Source: Nostoc sp. KVJ3
Lineage (GTDB): Bacteria > Cyanobacteriota > Cyanobacteriia > Cyanobacteriales > Nostocaceae
Length of the DNA: 64,000 bases
Direction of reading: 5' to 3'
Assembly: GCF_026127265.1 (NCBI RefSeq)
Contig: NZ_WWFG01000001.1
Span: 3,077,501-3,141,500, forward strand
Below are positions 6,348-15,801 of this stretch, piece after piece. The position numbers were made by a program, and so were the translations under genes. The notes under the pieces are model-generated. The model did not search any database. It was not told the DNA's origin and worked only from the letters and a program-made list of their open reading frames with translations. The number at the start of each line of letters is the position of its first letter. The stretch's first letter is position 1.

Positions 6348-8879
6348 GTGACCCAGGAATTTCACATTTCCGTAACCCCAGTAGGGCAAAATGACTACTT
6401 GGTGCGGACGGAACAAGTCGCGCCTGGGGTACCATTAGCAGAAGAATTGGTGACTTGGCCTGTAGCTGAGTGGTTGATAGCTGCTGGGCATTTGATGAAT
6501 GACCCGTTGAAGTCGGTGTTGCAAGGAGATATATTCGCTTCTGGTGGGGACGAAAGCAATATTGCCAGAAACTCTGTTAATTTGGTGGCGTTGGGCCAAC
6601 AATTTTATAACGCTCTATTTAAAGGCACTCTCAGAGATAGTTGGATTACCGCTCAAGGGATTGCCCAAAACCACCAACAAGTATTACGCTTGCGTTTGGG
6701 GTTAAAGGATACTAGGTTAGCTCGTCTACCTTGGGAAGTGATGCACGCTGGCGATCGCCCCCTAGCTACTGGGCCTTATGTGGCTTTTTCTCGCTTCCAA
6801 AGTGGTATTTTGGGAGGTTCTCCGTTGCGATCGCGAAATACTTTTACACCACGAGAAGAAGAGGCTGTGAAAGTGTTGATGGTAATTGCTTCTCCCTCAG
6901 ATCAAGTCCGTCTTGACTTACAGAAACAAGAAGCGATTAAACTGCAAGCAGAACTTCATCGACAAACATCACGACTTGCCGAAGGTAACAATAATTTCCC
7001 AGAAATTGAACTCACGGTCTTAGACCAACCAGGACGGGAAGAACTGACGCAAGCCCTTGAACAAGGTAGATATCACGTTCTCCACTACTCTGGTCATAGT
7101 AATTTAGGCGGCAATGGCGGAGAAATTTATCTGGTTAGTCGCAGAACGGGCTTGACGGAAATCTTGACTGGAGACGATCTAGCAGGTTTACTCGTCAACA
7201 ATAATATCCAAATGGCAGTATTTAACTCCTGTTTAGGGGCATACACGGCTGCATCCAATCCCTCTGGAGATACTGGCGAACGGAACTTGGCCGAAAGTCT
7301 GGTGAAGCGCGGAATCAGAAGCGTGTTGGCGATGTCTGAACGGATTCCTGATGAAGTGGCGTTGACGCTGACACAATTATTTTACCGCAATTTAAGTCAG
7401 GGATATCCAGTAGATTTGTGTGTTAGTCGAGTGCGCCAAGGATTAATTTCTGCCTATGGTTCTCACCAGATGTACTGGGCATTACCGATTTTATATCTCC
7501 AGCCAGAATTTGACGGTTTTCTGAATCAAGAAACTGAGTTATCCGAAAGTGCAGAATCGCGAAACCAGTATATTTCGCCTTTAGGAATAACTTCCACAAT
7601 GTACTCAGCGATGTCTACGACGGGCTACGCCAACGCAGATGATGCCGAGATGCCTTTAGGAATGGAAGAAATGATTCCTGCTGGTTTGGTGCGAGATTCT
7701 TCTGGGTTGGACTGGCTGGGTGAAGATACTTGGGGCGATTTGGTTGATGAAATTGAGTATGATGACCCAAGCTATGAAGAAGATTCGGCGATCGTTTCAG
7801 ATTTGTTTCGTCAGCTAGATAACCAAAAAGATCCAACTGAACTGGATCGACAAATTCCCGAAGCTAATTTTCCGCAAAGGCAGGTTTCTGAGGAAATGAA
7901 TTCCCTGGAAGAGGAAGGAGATTTGTGGGGAGAAGTCCCAGCACCATCACCTCCAATTACTGGAAACCTGCAAGGAAATTTAGAAAATTCTGATTTTTCC
8001 CATAGGCGTAGCCCAACCCAAATATCGCAATCACCCCCACCAAAACATCGTACCCAACGCCGCCAGCTGTGGCCAATTGTGGGTATTGTGGGAATCAGTG
8101 CGATCGCAGTTGCGATCGGTTTAAATTGGTGGTGGCAAAATCGCTCCCAGCAGGTAACTTTGCCTAACATCCCAACAATTTCCACTGAGTCTTTACCGAT
8201 TCAAAAGCAGCAAAATATCGACTTACAGACAGCATCGACTGGAATTGTCACTGCTACCGCTACAGAAAAATTGAGTCAGGGTGACTTACAAGGTGGGTTA
8301 TTGGCTGTAGAAGAACTACTTAATCGTAACGCCCTGGCTGCGGCAGAAACTGCTCTTAAACTGATTCCAAGTAAGCAAATTGATGAGCCATCTGTCAACT
8401 TTTATAAGGGAAGATTAGCTTGGCAGTCCATCCAAGCTGGAGACAATAATTATAGCGTCGATGATGCCCGCCGTTACTGGGAAACTGCTGCAAAAGCTAA
8501 ACCAGAATCACTTTTGTATAATAACGCTTTAGGATTTGCCTACTACACAGAAGGTAATCTGAATCGAGCCAATGATTCTTGGTTCAAAGCTTTGAATTTA
8601 GCTCTGAAAGAACAGAATAAAGATTCAAAGACAGCAGTTCCTGAAGATGCTTTAACTTCTTATGCTGGTTTAGCGCTTGGACTGTATAAATCTGCACTGA
8701 GTCAATCTAGTGGTAAACAGACACAATATCTGAATGAAGCCATCAAGTTGCGACAAACAGTTTTAAACTCCGATCCAGGAAACTTCCAGGTAGATAAATT
8801 AGCTAAAAATTGGCTGTGGACAGAGAAGGCGATTGAAGATTGGCGATCGCTCCTCCAGGAAAAAGGTGAACAACAGTAG
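6348..8879 (+). CDS. hetF: HetF, CHAT-domain caspase-like protease of heterocyst differentiation
   Basis: 843 residues from a GTG start preceded by AGGAG (6339-6343). The N-terminal half is a CHAT (caspase-HetF-associated with TPR) peptidase domain, residues about 1-390, with the His motif HYSGHS (His250) and Cys motif FNSCLGA (Cys295). A low-complexity acidic linker follows. One transmembrane helix lies at about residues 575-596 (WPIVGIVGISAIAVAIG), then a TPR-like helical domain to the end. HetF of Nostoc sp. PCC 7120 is a similar-length protein needed for heterocyst formation and normal HetR turnover. The upstream nsiR1 array supports the call. The linker carries an in-frame copy of a dispersed repeat (7609-7636). 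Confidence 0.92.
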   Translation: MTQEFHISVTPVGQNDYLVRTEQVAPGVPLAEELVTWPVAEWLIAAGHLMNDPLKSVLQGDIFASGGDESNIARNSVNLVALGQQFYNALFKGTLRDSWITAQGIAQNHQQVLRLRLGLKDTRLARLPWEVMHAGDRPLATGPYVAFSRFQSGILGGSPLRSRNTFTPREEEAVKVLMVIASPSDQVRLDLQKQEAIKLQAELHRQTSRLAEGNNNFPEIELTVLDQPGREELTQALEQGRYHVLHYSGHSNLGGNGGEIYLVSRRTGLTEILTGDDLAGLLVNNNIQMAVFNSCLGAYTAASNPSGDTGERNLAESLVKRGIRSVLAMSERIPDEVALTLTQLFYRNLSQGYPVDLCVSRVRQGLISAYGSHQMYWALPILYLQPEFDGFLNQETELSESAESRNQYISPLGITSTMYSAMSTTGYANADDAEMPLGMEEMIPAGLVRDSSGLDWLGEDTWGDLVDEIEYDDPSYEEDSAIVSDLFRQLDNQKDPTELDRQIPEANFPQRQVSEEMNSLEEEGDLWGEVPAPSPPITGNLQGNLENSDFSHRRSPTQISQSPPPKHRTQRRQLWPIVGIVGISAIAVAIGLNWWWQNRSQQVTLPNIPTISTESLPIQKQQNIDLQTASTGIVTATATEKLSQGDLQGGLLAVEELLNRNALAAAETALKLIPSKQIDEPSVNFYKGRLAWQSIQAGDNNYSVDDARRYWETAAKAKPESLLYNNALGFAYYTEGNLNRANDSWFKALNLALKEQNKDSKTAVPEDALTSYAGLALGLYKSALSQSSGKQTQYLNEAIKLRQTVLNSDPGNFQVDKLAKNWLWTEKAIEDWRSLLQEKGEQQ
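7609..7636 (+). repeat. Dispersed short repeat inside hetF coding sequence
   Basis: GATGTCTACGACGGGCTACGCC, here read as MSTTGYA in the HetF linker, matches intergenic sequences near 4978, 50570 and 53049 (GATGTCTAC...CTACGC). The reading frame is kept open. Confidence 0.6.
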
Positions 8880-8918
8880 AGGTTTGGTGAAAAAGAATGT
8901 TGGTAAATAGATATGCGT

Positions 8919-8950
8919 CCTAGGGGCAATTCATGAATTGCCCCTAGGAT
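8919..8950. terminator. Perfect inverted repeat between hetF and dnaJ
   Basis: CCTAGGGGCAATTCATGAATTGCCCCTAGG forms a long perfect palindrome between two convergent genes; it could terminate both. The same core is repeated at about 55975-55998, so it is also a dispersed element. A T run is lacking, so the terminator role is inference. Confidence 0.5.
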
Positions 8951-9020
8951 GGATCTGGTTTTTCCAATCATCTATACTTGGTCTTTCCTGTCAATGCGTA
9001 AGTCCTAATCTCTATATTTT

Positions 9021-10034
9021 TCACAGTTTGACTTGCTGTAAATGACTGCGGGGATTATAAGTACGTATAGCCCGGATTTTTTCATAATATTCTCGCTCTT
9101 GTTGGCTGAGGTCTTTTGGTGGTGCGATCGCCACCTTCACCAACTGATCGCCACGTCCACCCTTGGCGAGGGGCCAACCCTTGCCACGTAAACGCAGTGA
9201 TTGACCAGAACGGACTCCGGCTGGTAGCTTGACATTAACTAAACCATCAGGTGTGGGTACATCAATAGAGGCTCCCAGCGTTGCTTCATCTGGTGTAATT
9301 GCCACTTCGCACACCAAGTTATCACCTTCCATTTGGAAGAACGAGTGCGGTTGAAGTTCGACTTTTAAGTATAAATCCCCTCGTTGTTGAGTCATTGGGT
9401 TGATTTGACCTTTGCCCCGCACCCGCAACCGAGTCCCAGGTTTAGCCCCAGATGGGATACGAACATCTATTGTTTCGTTACCTAAGCTGAAGCGCTTTTG
9501 CACGCCGTTAAATGCTTCAGCAAAAGTGAGGGTGATTAGAGCTTCACTATCTTGGGAAGTAGCCGCGCCTGGATCTTGAAACCCATAATCGTTAAAGCCA
9601 CTAAAACCACTTGTAGCACCTGTAGGAGAACGGTAAGAATAACTTTGTGAGTAACTTTGTCGCCCACCCCCACCGCGAGGGGTAGCACCGCCAAAGCGTC
9701 CTAGTAACTCATTAATAAACTCATCAAAATTGCCGTATTGACTGAAGTCAAAGCCGCTCATATCGGCACCGACACCGCCGCCTGGGAAACCTTCACCAGC
9801 TTGTTTCCAATATTGACCGAATTGGTCGTATTTTTTGCGTTTATCTACATCTGACACAACTTCGTAGGCTTCGCTAACTTCTTTAAAGCGTGCCTCTGCC
9901 TGTTTATTATTTGGGTTGACATCGGGGTGATATTTGCGGGCTAGTTTCCGAAAGGCTTGTTTAATCTCCTCCTGAGTGGCAGTCTTACTAACTCCCAAAA
10001 TTGCGTAATAGTCTTTGAAGTCGGTTGCAGCCAT
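9021..10034 (-). CDS. dnaJ: DnaJ-type co-chaperone without zinc finger
   Basis: 337 residues. The J domain (residues about 8-72: DYYAILGVSKTA...YHPDVNPNN...) carries the HPD motif that stimulates the DnaK ATPase. It is followed by a Gly/Phe-rich linker (GFPGGGVGADMSGFDF; RGGGGRQ) and the two C-terminal substrate-binding beta domains (SEALITLTFAEAFNG...; RVRGKGQ; RLRGKGWP). The Cys-rich zinc finger of classical DnaJ is absent, as in CbpA-like type II J proteins. Cytoplasmic. Convergent with hetF; upstream of it on the same strand is a small kinase gene. Confidence 0.92.
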   Translation of the reverse strand: MAATDFKDYYAILGVSKTATQEEIKQAFRKLARKYHPDVNPNNKQAEARFKEVSEAYEVVSDVDKRKKYDQFGQYWKQAGEGFPGGGVGADMSGFDFSQYGNFDEFINELLGRFGGATPRGGGGRQSYSQSYSYRSPTGATSGFSGFNDYGFQDPGAATSQDSEALITLTFAEAFNGVQKRFSLGNETIDVRIPSGAKPGTRLRVRGKGQINPMTQQRGDLYLKVELQPHSFFQMEGDNLVCEVAITPDEATLGASIDVPTPDGLVNVKLPAGVRSGQSLRLRGKGWPLAKGGRGDQLVKVAIAPPKDLSQQEREYYEKIRAIRTYNPRSHLQQVKL

Positions 10035-10153
10035 CTACTAGCCTCCTATAGAAATTCCTGTTATGTTTTTTTTTAAGAATCACAGATATTTAATTGCTAG
10101 GTATAGTGCCAAGCAAAAGAATCTGATTTTAAATTAACAAAGAATATAGAAAA

Positions 10154-10723
10154 TCAAGTGTGGTTCTCGCTCAAGATGCGATCGCAATTTCCGTACTCCG
10201 ATTTTTCTGATAAGCGGATCAGCCCGTTTAGCCCCTCTTTCAGACTTGGGGGCGCATCCCGGAGTTGACGGTGCATCCGCAAAATAATTTCTTCTGGAAC
10301 TTGGCGCGATCGCTTTTTATTCCGTGCTAAACACAGCCAGACTGGTGTATCCACCCAAATGCCCGTAATTTGGGCAAACCCCAATTCACGGGCTAAAGCA
10401 ATAACTTCACGACGATGTCGGCGCTGGGCATTAGTGGCATCAAAAATAGCTGTATTTTCTGTAGAAATAGCTTGCTGAAATTGCCGTTCTACTTCCTGCC
10501 AAATCAGTAGCCACGGCCCTTGAAGGGCTTCTGAACCGAACAATTTCCCCCGGATGGCATCTGTAGAAATCAGCGACATCTGGGGGTATTCTGCCAGTAA
10601 TTGTTTTGCAAAAGTTGACTTACCGCTACCTGGAAGACCAATCAGTAATAAAAGTGAGGAGTTAGGAGTTAAAAGTGAGGAATTAAAAGTAAGGAGTGAG
10701 GAGTAATCAGAATTTTTATTCAT
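10154..10723 (-). CDS. P-loop kinase of the polynucleotide kinase / zeta-toxin-like type
   Basis: 189 residues. Walker A GLPGSGKST lies near residue 33, then a DxxR-type segment (STDAIRGKL), and IFDATNAQRRHRREVI, which is typical of AAA33/PNK-like 5'-kinases. A C-terminal lid contains RNKKRSRQVPEEIILRM. The substrate (nucleic acid end, metabolite or protein) cannot be told. The first ~27 residues (SSLLTFNSSLLTPNSSLL) are coded by a heptamer repeat that also fills the gap to glgC. The ancestral start was therefore probably elsewhere, and the N-terminus is repeat-derived. Confidence 0.75.
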   Translation of the reverse strand: MNKNSDYSSLLTFNSSLLTPNSSLLLLIGLPGSGKSTFAKQLLAEYPQMSLISTDAIRGKLFGSEALQGPWLLIWQEVERQFQQAISTENTAIFDATNAQRRHRREVIALARELGFAQITGIWVDTPVWLCLARNKKRSRQVPEEIILRMHRQLRDAPPSLKEGLNGLIRLSEKSEYGNCDRILSENHT

Positions 10724-10766
10724 AACTCCTAACTCCTAACTCCTAACTCCTAACTCCTAACTCTTA
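10649..10766. repeat. Short tandem repeat (AACTCCT heptamers) across a gene start and glgC stop
   Basis: Seven-base units (AACTCCT) are repeated about six times at 10727-10766 and run into the glgC stop codon. Degenerate units of the same repeat continue into the first codons of the kinase gene (10649-10703). Heptameric short tandem repeats of this kind are typical of heterocyst-forming cyanobacteria. Confidence 0.85.
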
Positions 10767-12053
10767 AATGATCGTTCCATCAGGAATTACAGCATTTTTC
10801 AGGACGACAACGATACCACTGCGGATGTAGAAACCTTGAGCTTCGCGTTCAGCTTCTTGCACATTATCTTTATTGATAATTTTCACATCGTGACCGATGC
10901 GGGCATTTTTATCAACAATTGCACCACGAACGATTGTATCTGTGCCAATGCCTACAGGAATATCATTTTCTGCTAAACTACATTGGCGTTCCACAGAAGC
11001 TTGGTAAAAATCTGCACCCATCAGCAAAGATTCTTCGATGACACAGCCAGATTCAATCCGCGATCGTACTCCTAAAACTGAATGTTGGATGCGGCAATTT
11101 TTCAGTATACAACCTTCGCCGATAATTGATTCTGTGATGTGGCAATCTAAAAGTTTAGTCGGAGGTAAGTAACGAGCGCGGGTATAAATTGGCGCTTTTT
11201 CATCGTAGAAACTAAAGGGCGGCTGGGGTTGCTGAGTTAGAGCTAAGTTGGCATGATAAAATGCTTCAATTGTTCCAATATCTTCCCAGTAGTCATCAAA
11301 GAGATAAGCTTGAACGTTGTAATCTTTAGAGGCATCAGGAATAATTTCTTTGCCGAAATCAGTCCTTTCTATACCTTCTCTCAATAACTTGAACAAAACC
11401 TCTTTTTTAAAGACATAAATCCCCATTGAGGCGATGTAAGGCTGTTGCTGGGCTTGTTCTTTTGATAATCCCAGTATGCTTGTATCAACGCGCATTTGGA
11501 TTAAGGCTTCACCTTTAGGTTTTTCGCTAAAATCGATGACTCTACCAGAATCATCAATTTTCATCAAGCCAAAATCTGAGGCGCGGCGCTCATCAATGGG
11601 GATGACTGAAAGAGTAATATCAGCCCCTGTTTCCCTATGGCGCTGGATAAACTGGCGATAATCCATGCGGTAGAGGTGATCGCCTGAGAGGATCAAATAT
11701 TCGTCTGCATTCCATTCTTCCATTAACCACAGATACTGACGCACAGCATCGGCTGTACCTTGGAACCAGTTGGGGTTTTCTGGTGTTTGTTGTGCCGCTA
11801 GGACTTCCACAAAGCCTTCGTTGAAGCCACTAAAGTTGTAGGTACGGGCGATGTGACGATTCAGGGAAGCTGAGTTGAATTGTGTCAGGACATAGATTTT
11901 GAATATTTCGGAATTTATGCAGTTACTAACGGGGATATCGATTAAGCGGTACTTCCCCGCTACTGGTACTGCTGGTTTAGCGCGGAGTTTGGTTAGTGGG
12001 TAAAGCCGAGTACCCGCGCCACCACCAAGAATGATTGATAATACTTTTTTCAC
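10764..12053 (-). CDS. glgC: Glucose-1-phosphate adenylyltransferase (ADP-glucose pyrophosphorylase)
   Basis: 429 residues, the usual length. It makes ADP-glucose from ATP and glucose-1-phosphate for glycogen synthesis. The N-terminal nucleotide-binding signature LGGGAGTRLYPLT, the KPAVPVAGKYRLIDIPVSNC segment, the LSGDHLYRMDY active-site region and the C-terminal left-handed beta helix with the allosteric Lys region (RSGIVVVLKNAVIPDGTII) are all visible. Cytoplasmic; in cyanobacteria it is activated by 3-phosphoglycerate. Upstream (12054-12370) is non-coding and should hold the promoter. Confidence 0.97.
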   Translation of the reverse strand: MKKVLSIILGGGAGTRLYPLTKLRAKPAVPVAGKYRLIDIPVSNCINSEIFKIYVLTQFNSASLNRHIARTYNFSGFNEGFVEVLAAQQTPENPNWFQGTADAVRQYLWLMEEWNADEYLILSGDHLYRMDYRQFIQRHRETGADITLSVIPIDERRASDFGLMKIDDSGRVIDFSEKPKGEALIQMRVDTSILGLSKEQAQQQPYIASMGIYVFKKEVLFKLLREGIERTDFGKEIIPDASKDYNVQAYLFDDYWEDIGTIEAFYHANLALTQQPQPPFSFYDEKAPIYTRARYLPPTKLLDCHITESIIGEGCILKNCRIQHSVLGVRSRIESGCVIEESLLMGADFYQASVERQCSLAENDIPVGIGTDTIVRGAIVDKNARIGHDVKIINKDNVQEAEREAQGFYIRSGIVVVLKNAVIPDGTII

Positions 12054-12370
12054 AAAATTTCTCCCGACTGCCTTTCAACTCTCACTCTCAGTTTAGGACT
12101 GTCTGCCACCACAGGTAAGGGGGATCATCTGATTCTTTAGGATGAATTTTACAGAATGCTGGTAGTGTTGAAGGAGGTTATTGACTACTTGTAAATAAAT
12201 AAAAAGTATTAATTAACATCAGTAATTAATCGTTATAAGGTACACCACTGTCACAACTACAGAATTACTGGATTTTCTGCTAAAACAAGTAATTTTGGAG
12301 ACTTGTATTATTAAAGTACTTAAAGTTCCTTAGATAACTAAGTGGGTATTTATGCTTTTTAGCCTGCTCT
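12054..12370. other. Intergenic region upstream of glgC
   Basis: 317 bp, AT-rich, between glgC and the stop of the pentapeptide protein gene. No coding frame, repeat family or clear hairpin was recognised; it presumably holds the glgC promoter. Confidence 0.5.
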
Positions 12371-14389
12371 CTAGATTTCTCTTGATGAACTTTCTGTTTT
12401 CGCTGTTGTAAGTTGGGAGTATGCTTGTTGGATAGCTGTGGCGATCGCACTCTCTGGTATCAGATTAGCGATTTCCTGTCCTTGTTGTACAATAAACTGT
12501 TTAAAAAATGGGTCTTTTTGAGCTTCATTTAGAATCACCTGCTGAATTAGTTCAGCTTGTTGATTGGTAGAAATAGCAACACTTTGACTCTGAAATTGAT
12601 CCAACAAACTTTGGGCTACAGTCGTTGCTTGAGCTAAATTGCTACCATTAGCTACAAAACTGCGAATCTTACTAGCAGCTTCGTCATAATTAATTTCGCC
12701 AGAGCCTGCAAGGTTTGTAATTGTGCTACCAACAATAAAAAAACTATTACCCAAAGGTCTTTTATTTAACGCTTCTGCTTGATTTTCTGCAATGCCGAGA
12801 AGTCTATTAAATTGCTGTTCTTTGACAGCCATTAAAGTTTTAATATCATCGTAAATTAGATTGAGTTGTTGTTCAACCTGTTGCCGAGGAATTCCTTCTC
12901 TGTATGTTACTTTAACAACCCAAAGATCGCCGCGTTGTTCGACCCCTTTCAATTCTAATCCTAAACCGTCATCATCTAATTGTAATTTACGGAAAGCAAA
13001 GCTTAGAGCTTGCCAGTTAATGCCTTCTTTAAAAACTAACTCAACTACCTCTTCTACTTTTTGAAAGAGAGCTTCAAACTCTCCTTTTTCAAAGTTGCGA
13101 CCAATAGGATACTGATCTGTACCCTCTCCTTTATCATCTAATTGGCGGTAGATATATTCACATTTTACCCCAGCAAAACAAGTCTGAGAATTAACGCTCC
13201 AATCTTCAATACAAATTCCTGTTAAATTAGCACCAGTCAAATTTGCTCCTGTAACTTGAGCGCGTACCAAAATACTTCGGCGCAAATCAGCCCCTTGTAA
13301 ATCTGCTCCATTTAAATTAGTTCCTATTAAAGTAAAATCCCTCATATCTACATCTCGTAAATATGCACCTTGCAAATTCATTCTGCTAAAGTTCGTATCT
13401 TTACAATCTTCATTAGTGAGCAGTTTTTGTACCTTAGAGTTAGTTAAATCTAAATATCTATTATCCAGTCTAGCTCTATCCAAACCAGTAACTCGCTTGA
13501 AACAAGTCCGGTACAATTTTAGCGCTCTTAAGTCACTATTTGCTAACTGAGAACTAGTAAAATCAACACTACTCAAATCTAAGTTATAAAATGATGTACC
13601 ACCCCAAGAAGCAACTGCGATCGCCCAATCTCGTAAAAAATATAAATGATTGCGATGTTTATCATTAAAATTTGTTGCAAATAAGTTAATAATTACCATG
13701 CCTAAACCTATACCTATACCACCACTTATCGAAATACTTTTTACTAAAAAACTATCCTCTTCTGGTTTATTTTCTAACCAGTGAAACTGATATGCTGCGA
13801 CAGCAATAATTGTTGCAGAAAACAGGATAACGAAAATTACCCACCCTCGAAGTAAATATTTATTTTGAGGAAATAAAGTTGAGCTTAAAGCAAAAGCAAA
13901 GCTACCAGTCAAAATACTAATTGTTGCAAAAAGCATTCCAAATGTAGTGGCGGCTAAGTTTTGAATACTACGATCGATAACTGGTGGAATATCTGGATTT
14001 ATAGTTGGTAATAAATTAAAATTTGCTAACAATGCTGTTATAAATAAAGCTATAAAAAAACTTATAAATGCTAATTTTAAACCTTGAGCAATACCTCTCC
14101 GTATAGTAGTAATTATCCAAAGGCTCACTACGACAATCATCCAAAGTAGTTCTATCCAGCCCTCGCCTTGTATACTTATGTTAAAAAATACATTTGCACC
14201 AAAAAATCCAGATACAATACCTGATGTTACATAGAGAACATTTATAAATAAAAGCAGCCAAGCTTTTACTAGTAGTGGTTGACCAGCAATCACACCACGT
14301 AATTCCGATTGCAAAGATTCTTGAGAGAAACGCCAACCTCGAATATTTTGTCCGGCTTGAATAAGGCAGGATAAGCGATGAGACTGCAT
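12371..14389 (-). CDS. Pentapeptide-repeat membrane protein with shared GSG-INY motif
   Basis: 672 residues from MQSHRLSC, preceded by GGTGGAAT. A start at 14428 would add 13 residues but lies only 2 bp from the divergent protease gene. Six hydrophobic segments occupy the first ~245 residues. Pentapeptide repeats follow at about 255-400 (A(N/D)LXX pattern: LNGADLQGADLRRSILVRAQVTG in part). A soluble region then leads to the motif NLAGSGEINYDEA near residues 550-585. The C-terminal helical part is Gln/Ala-rich. The same motif occurs in the caspase-like protein 1.5 kb away, so the proteins may interact. Pentapeptide domains serve as scaffolds; the function here is unknown. Confidence 0.75.
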   Translation of the reverse strand: MQSHRLSCLIQAGQNIRGWRFSQESLQSELRGVIAGQPLLVKAWLLLFINVLYVTSGIVSGFFGANVFFNISIQGEGWIELLWMIVVVSLWIITTIRRGIAQGLKLAFISFFIALFITALLANFNLLPTINPDIPPVIDRSIQNLAATTFGMLFATISILTGSFAFALSSTLFPQNKYLLRGWVIFVILFSATIIAVAAYQFHWLENKPEEDSFLVKSISISGGIGIGLGMVIINLFATNFNDKHRNHLYFLRDWAIAVASWGGTSFYNLDLSSVDFTSSQLANSDLRALKLYRTCFKRVTGLDRARLDNRYLDLTNSKVQKLLTNEDCKDTNFSRMNLQGAYLRDVDMRDFTLIGTNLNGADLQGADLRRSILVRAQVTGANLTGANLTGICIEDWSVNSQTCFAGVKCEYIYRQLDDKGEGTDQYPIGRNFEKGEFEALFQKVEEVVELVFKEGINWQALSFAFRKLQLDDDGLGLELKGVEQRGDLWVVKVTYREGIPRQQVEQQLNLIYDDIKTLMAVKEQQFNRLLGIAENQAEALNKRPLGNSFFIVGSTITNLAGSGEINYDEAASKIRSFVANGSNLAQATTVAQSLLDQFQSQSVAISTNQQAELIQQVILNEAQKDPFFKQFIVQQGQEIANLIPESAIATAIQQAYSQLTTAKTESSSREI

Positions 14390-14430
14390 TCTAATTCCAC
14401 CAAGTAATTTTCGGATTTTACAAAACATTT

Positions 14431-15771
14431 ATGACTATTAATATAACTCCGTCTCGAAGCAAAATATTATACAATTGGTTTTTACCTACCAGATTTTTTA
14501 AAAGAAGACTCAAGGTAAGTTCTATACCAATTAACAGTGAGCAAGAAGAATCACTTGAGTCTATTGACCCCAATGAGCTAGTAGAAATTATCAACTCGCG
14601 TTTTGATGTTAACCCAACATCGCGGATTAATGCGGTTTTTGGTCATCCAGATTTTTTACCATTTTCTTTTTTAGAACTAGGAGTAAGACGAGGCACTGCT
14701 GTATGCCGAATAGTTCGGAATTTTTCTGAACCATTCAGACAAGAAATAGTCAATATAGTTACTGAGTTTGAACAGGAACTTAAAAATAATAATAAAGATA
14801 TTTTAACTAGGCAAGAAATAGAAGAAATATTCTCAATCTCAGAAAAAGAGCAAGGTTTTGCTGACGATTTTTTTTCTAAAATTGCTCAAGCATCTCCGTC
14901 ATCTGTGCTTCAAGATCCAGAACGTTTTAGTAAACTGCTACCAATTCCACTTGCGACAGGGTTTTTAGTTGGAAACAGTTATTTACTGACTAATCATCAT
15001 GTACTTCCAGATGAGCATGTATGTCACGAGATTATAGCCGAATTTGGGTACGATCAAGATGGTCTTGGGCGAAAAATTCCGCCAATAGCATATAAACTTG
15101 ACACGAATCCAGATACAGGTTTTTTTGAAACTAATGAAAACTTGGATTACACCTTAGTGAAGTTGCAAGATAAACCTGTAGATCCAGACTTCTCTATTTT
15201 AGGTCGAGCAGGCGATCGCTTTGGCTGGATTACCTTAGATGAAAACCCAACAAGGATTGCACCGCCTGTAGATGAAGTAAAAATAAAAAATCTTCAACTC
15301 GACGGTTTCAAGATTAAAATTCCTCAAGGGAAATCTATGCTAGGAGAGCCTGTTAATATTATTCAGCATCCCAAGGGAAAGCGTAAGCAAGTTATTCTTT
15401 CTAGTAACCGAGTTCTAGAAATTTACAAACAATTTGTTCGGTATGAAGCTGATGCTGACTTTAGTTCATCAGGTAGTCCAGTTTTTAATCAACAATGGCA
15501 ATTAGTGGCATTACATCATGCAGCAGTAGCAGATATAAATGACAGTAATATAACCTTTGAAATAAAAGCAGAAGAAGGTGTGAGAACTTGTGAAATAGTC
15601 AAGGATTTAAAAGCAAAAATAGAGCAATATGATGCAGAAGCAAATTTAGGTATTGAACAAAAATCAAATTCAAGAGCGCAAAAAATTCGTACTTTCATCA
15701 CAAATTTTGTTGACACAGTAGATAAAAAAGCTGAGAACAATCCTACATATCAAGCAACAACTTCTATCTAA
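14431..15771 (+). CDS. Trypsin-like serine protease with N-terminal effector-associated-type domain
   Basis: 446 residues. Residues about 45-105 (LVEIINSRFDVNPTSRINAV...LELGVRRGTAVCRIVRNF) form a small helical domain resembling effector-associated domains found on conflict-system proteases. The protease domain (about 170-365) shows His190 in LLTNHHVL, Asp239 in NLDYTLVKL and Ser347 in SSSGSPVF, the order of V8/trypsin-like enzymes. No signal peptide is visible, so it is probably cytoplasmic. Divergent from the pentapeptide gene and followed by the caspase-like gene on the other strand. In related systems such proteases are triggered by a partner that shares the small domain; no such partner is in the window. 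No ribosome binding site is evident. Confidence 0.8.
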   Translation: MTINITPSRSKILYNWFLPTRFFKRRLKVSSIPINSEQEESLESIDPNELVEIINSRFDVNPTSRINAVFGHPDFLPFSFLELGVRRGTAVCRIVRNFSEPFRQEIVNIVTEFEQELKNNNKDILTRQEIEEIFSISEKEQGFADDFFSKIAQASPSSVLQDPERFSKLLPIPLATGFLVGNSYLLTNHHVLPDEHVCHEIIAEFGYDQDGLGRKIPPIAYKLDTNPDTGFFETNENLDYTLVKLQDKPVDPDFSILGRAGDRFGWITLDENPTRIAPPVDEVKIKNLQLDGFKIKIPQGKSMLGEPVNIIQHPKGKRKQVILSSNRVLEIYKQFVRYEADADFSSSGSPVFNQQWQLVALHHAAVADINDSNITFEIKAEEGVRTCEIVKDLKAKIEQYDAEANLGIEQKSNSRAQKIRTFITNFVDTVDKKAENNPTYQATTSI

Positions 15772-15801
15772 ATTTCTCTCCATCAAGCTATTATTTGTAA
15801 T

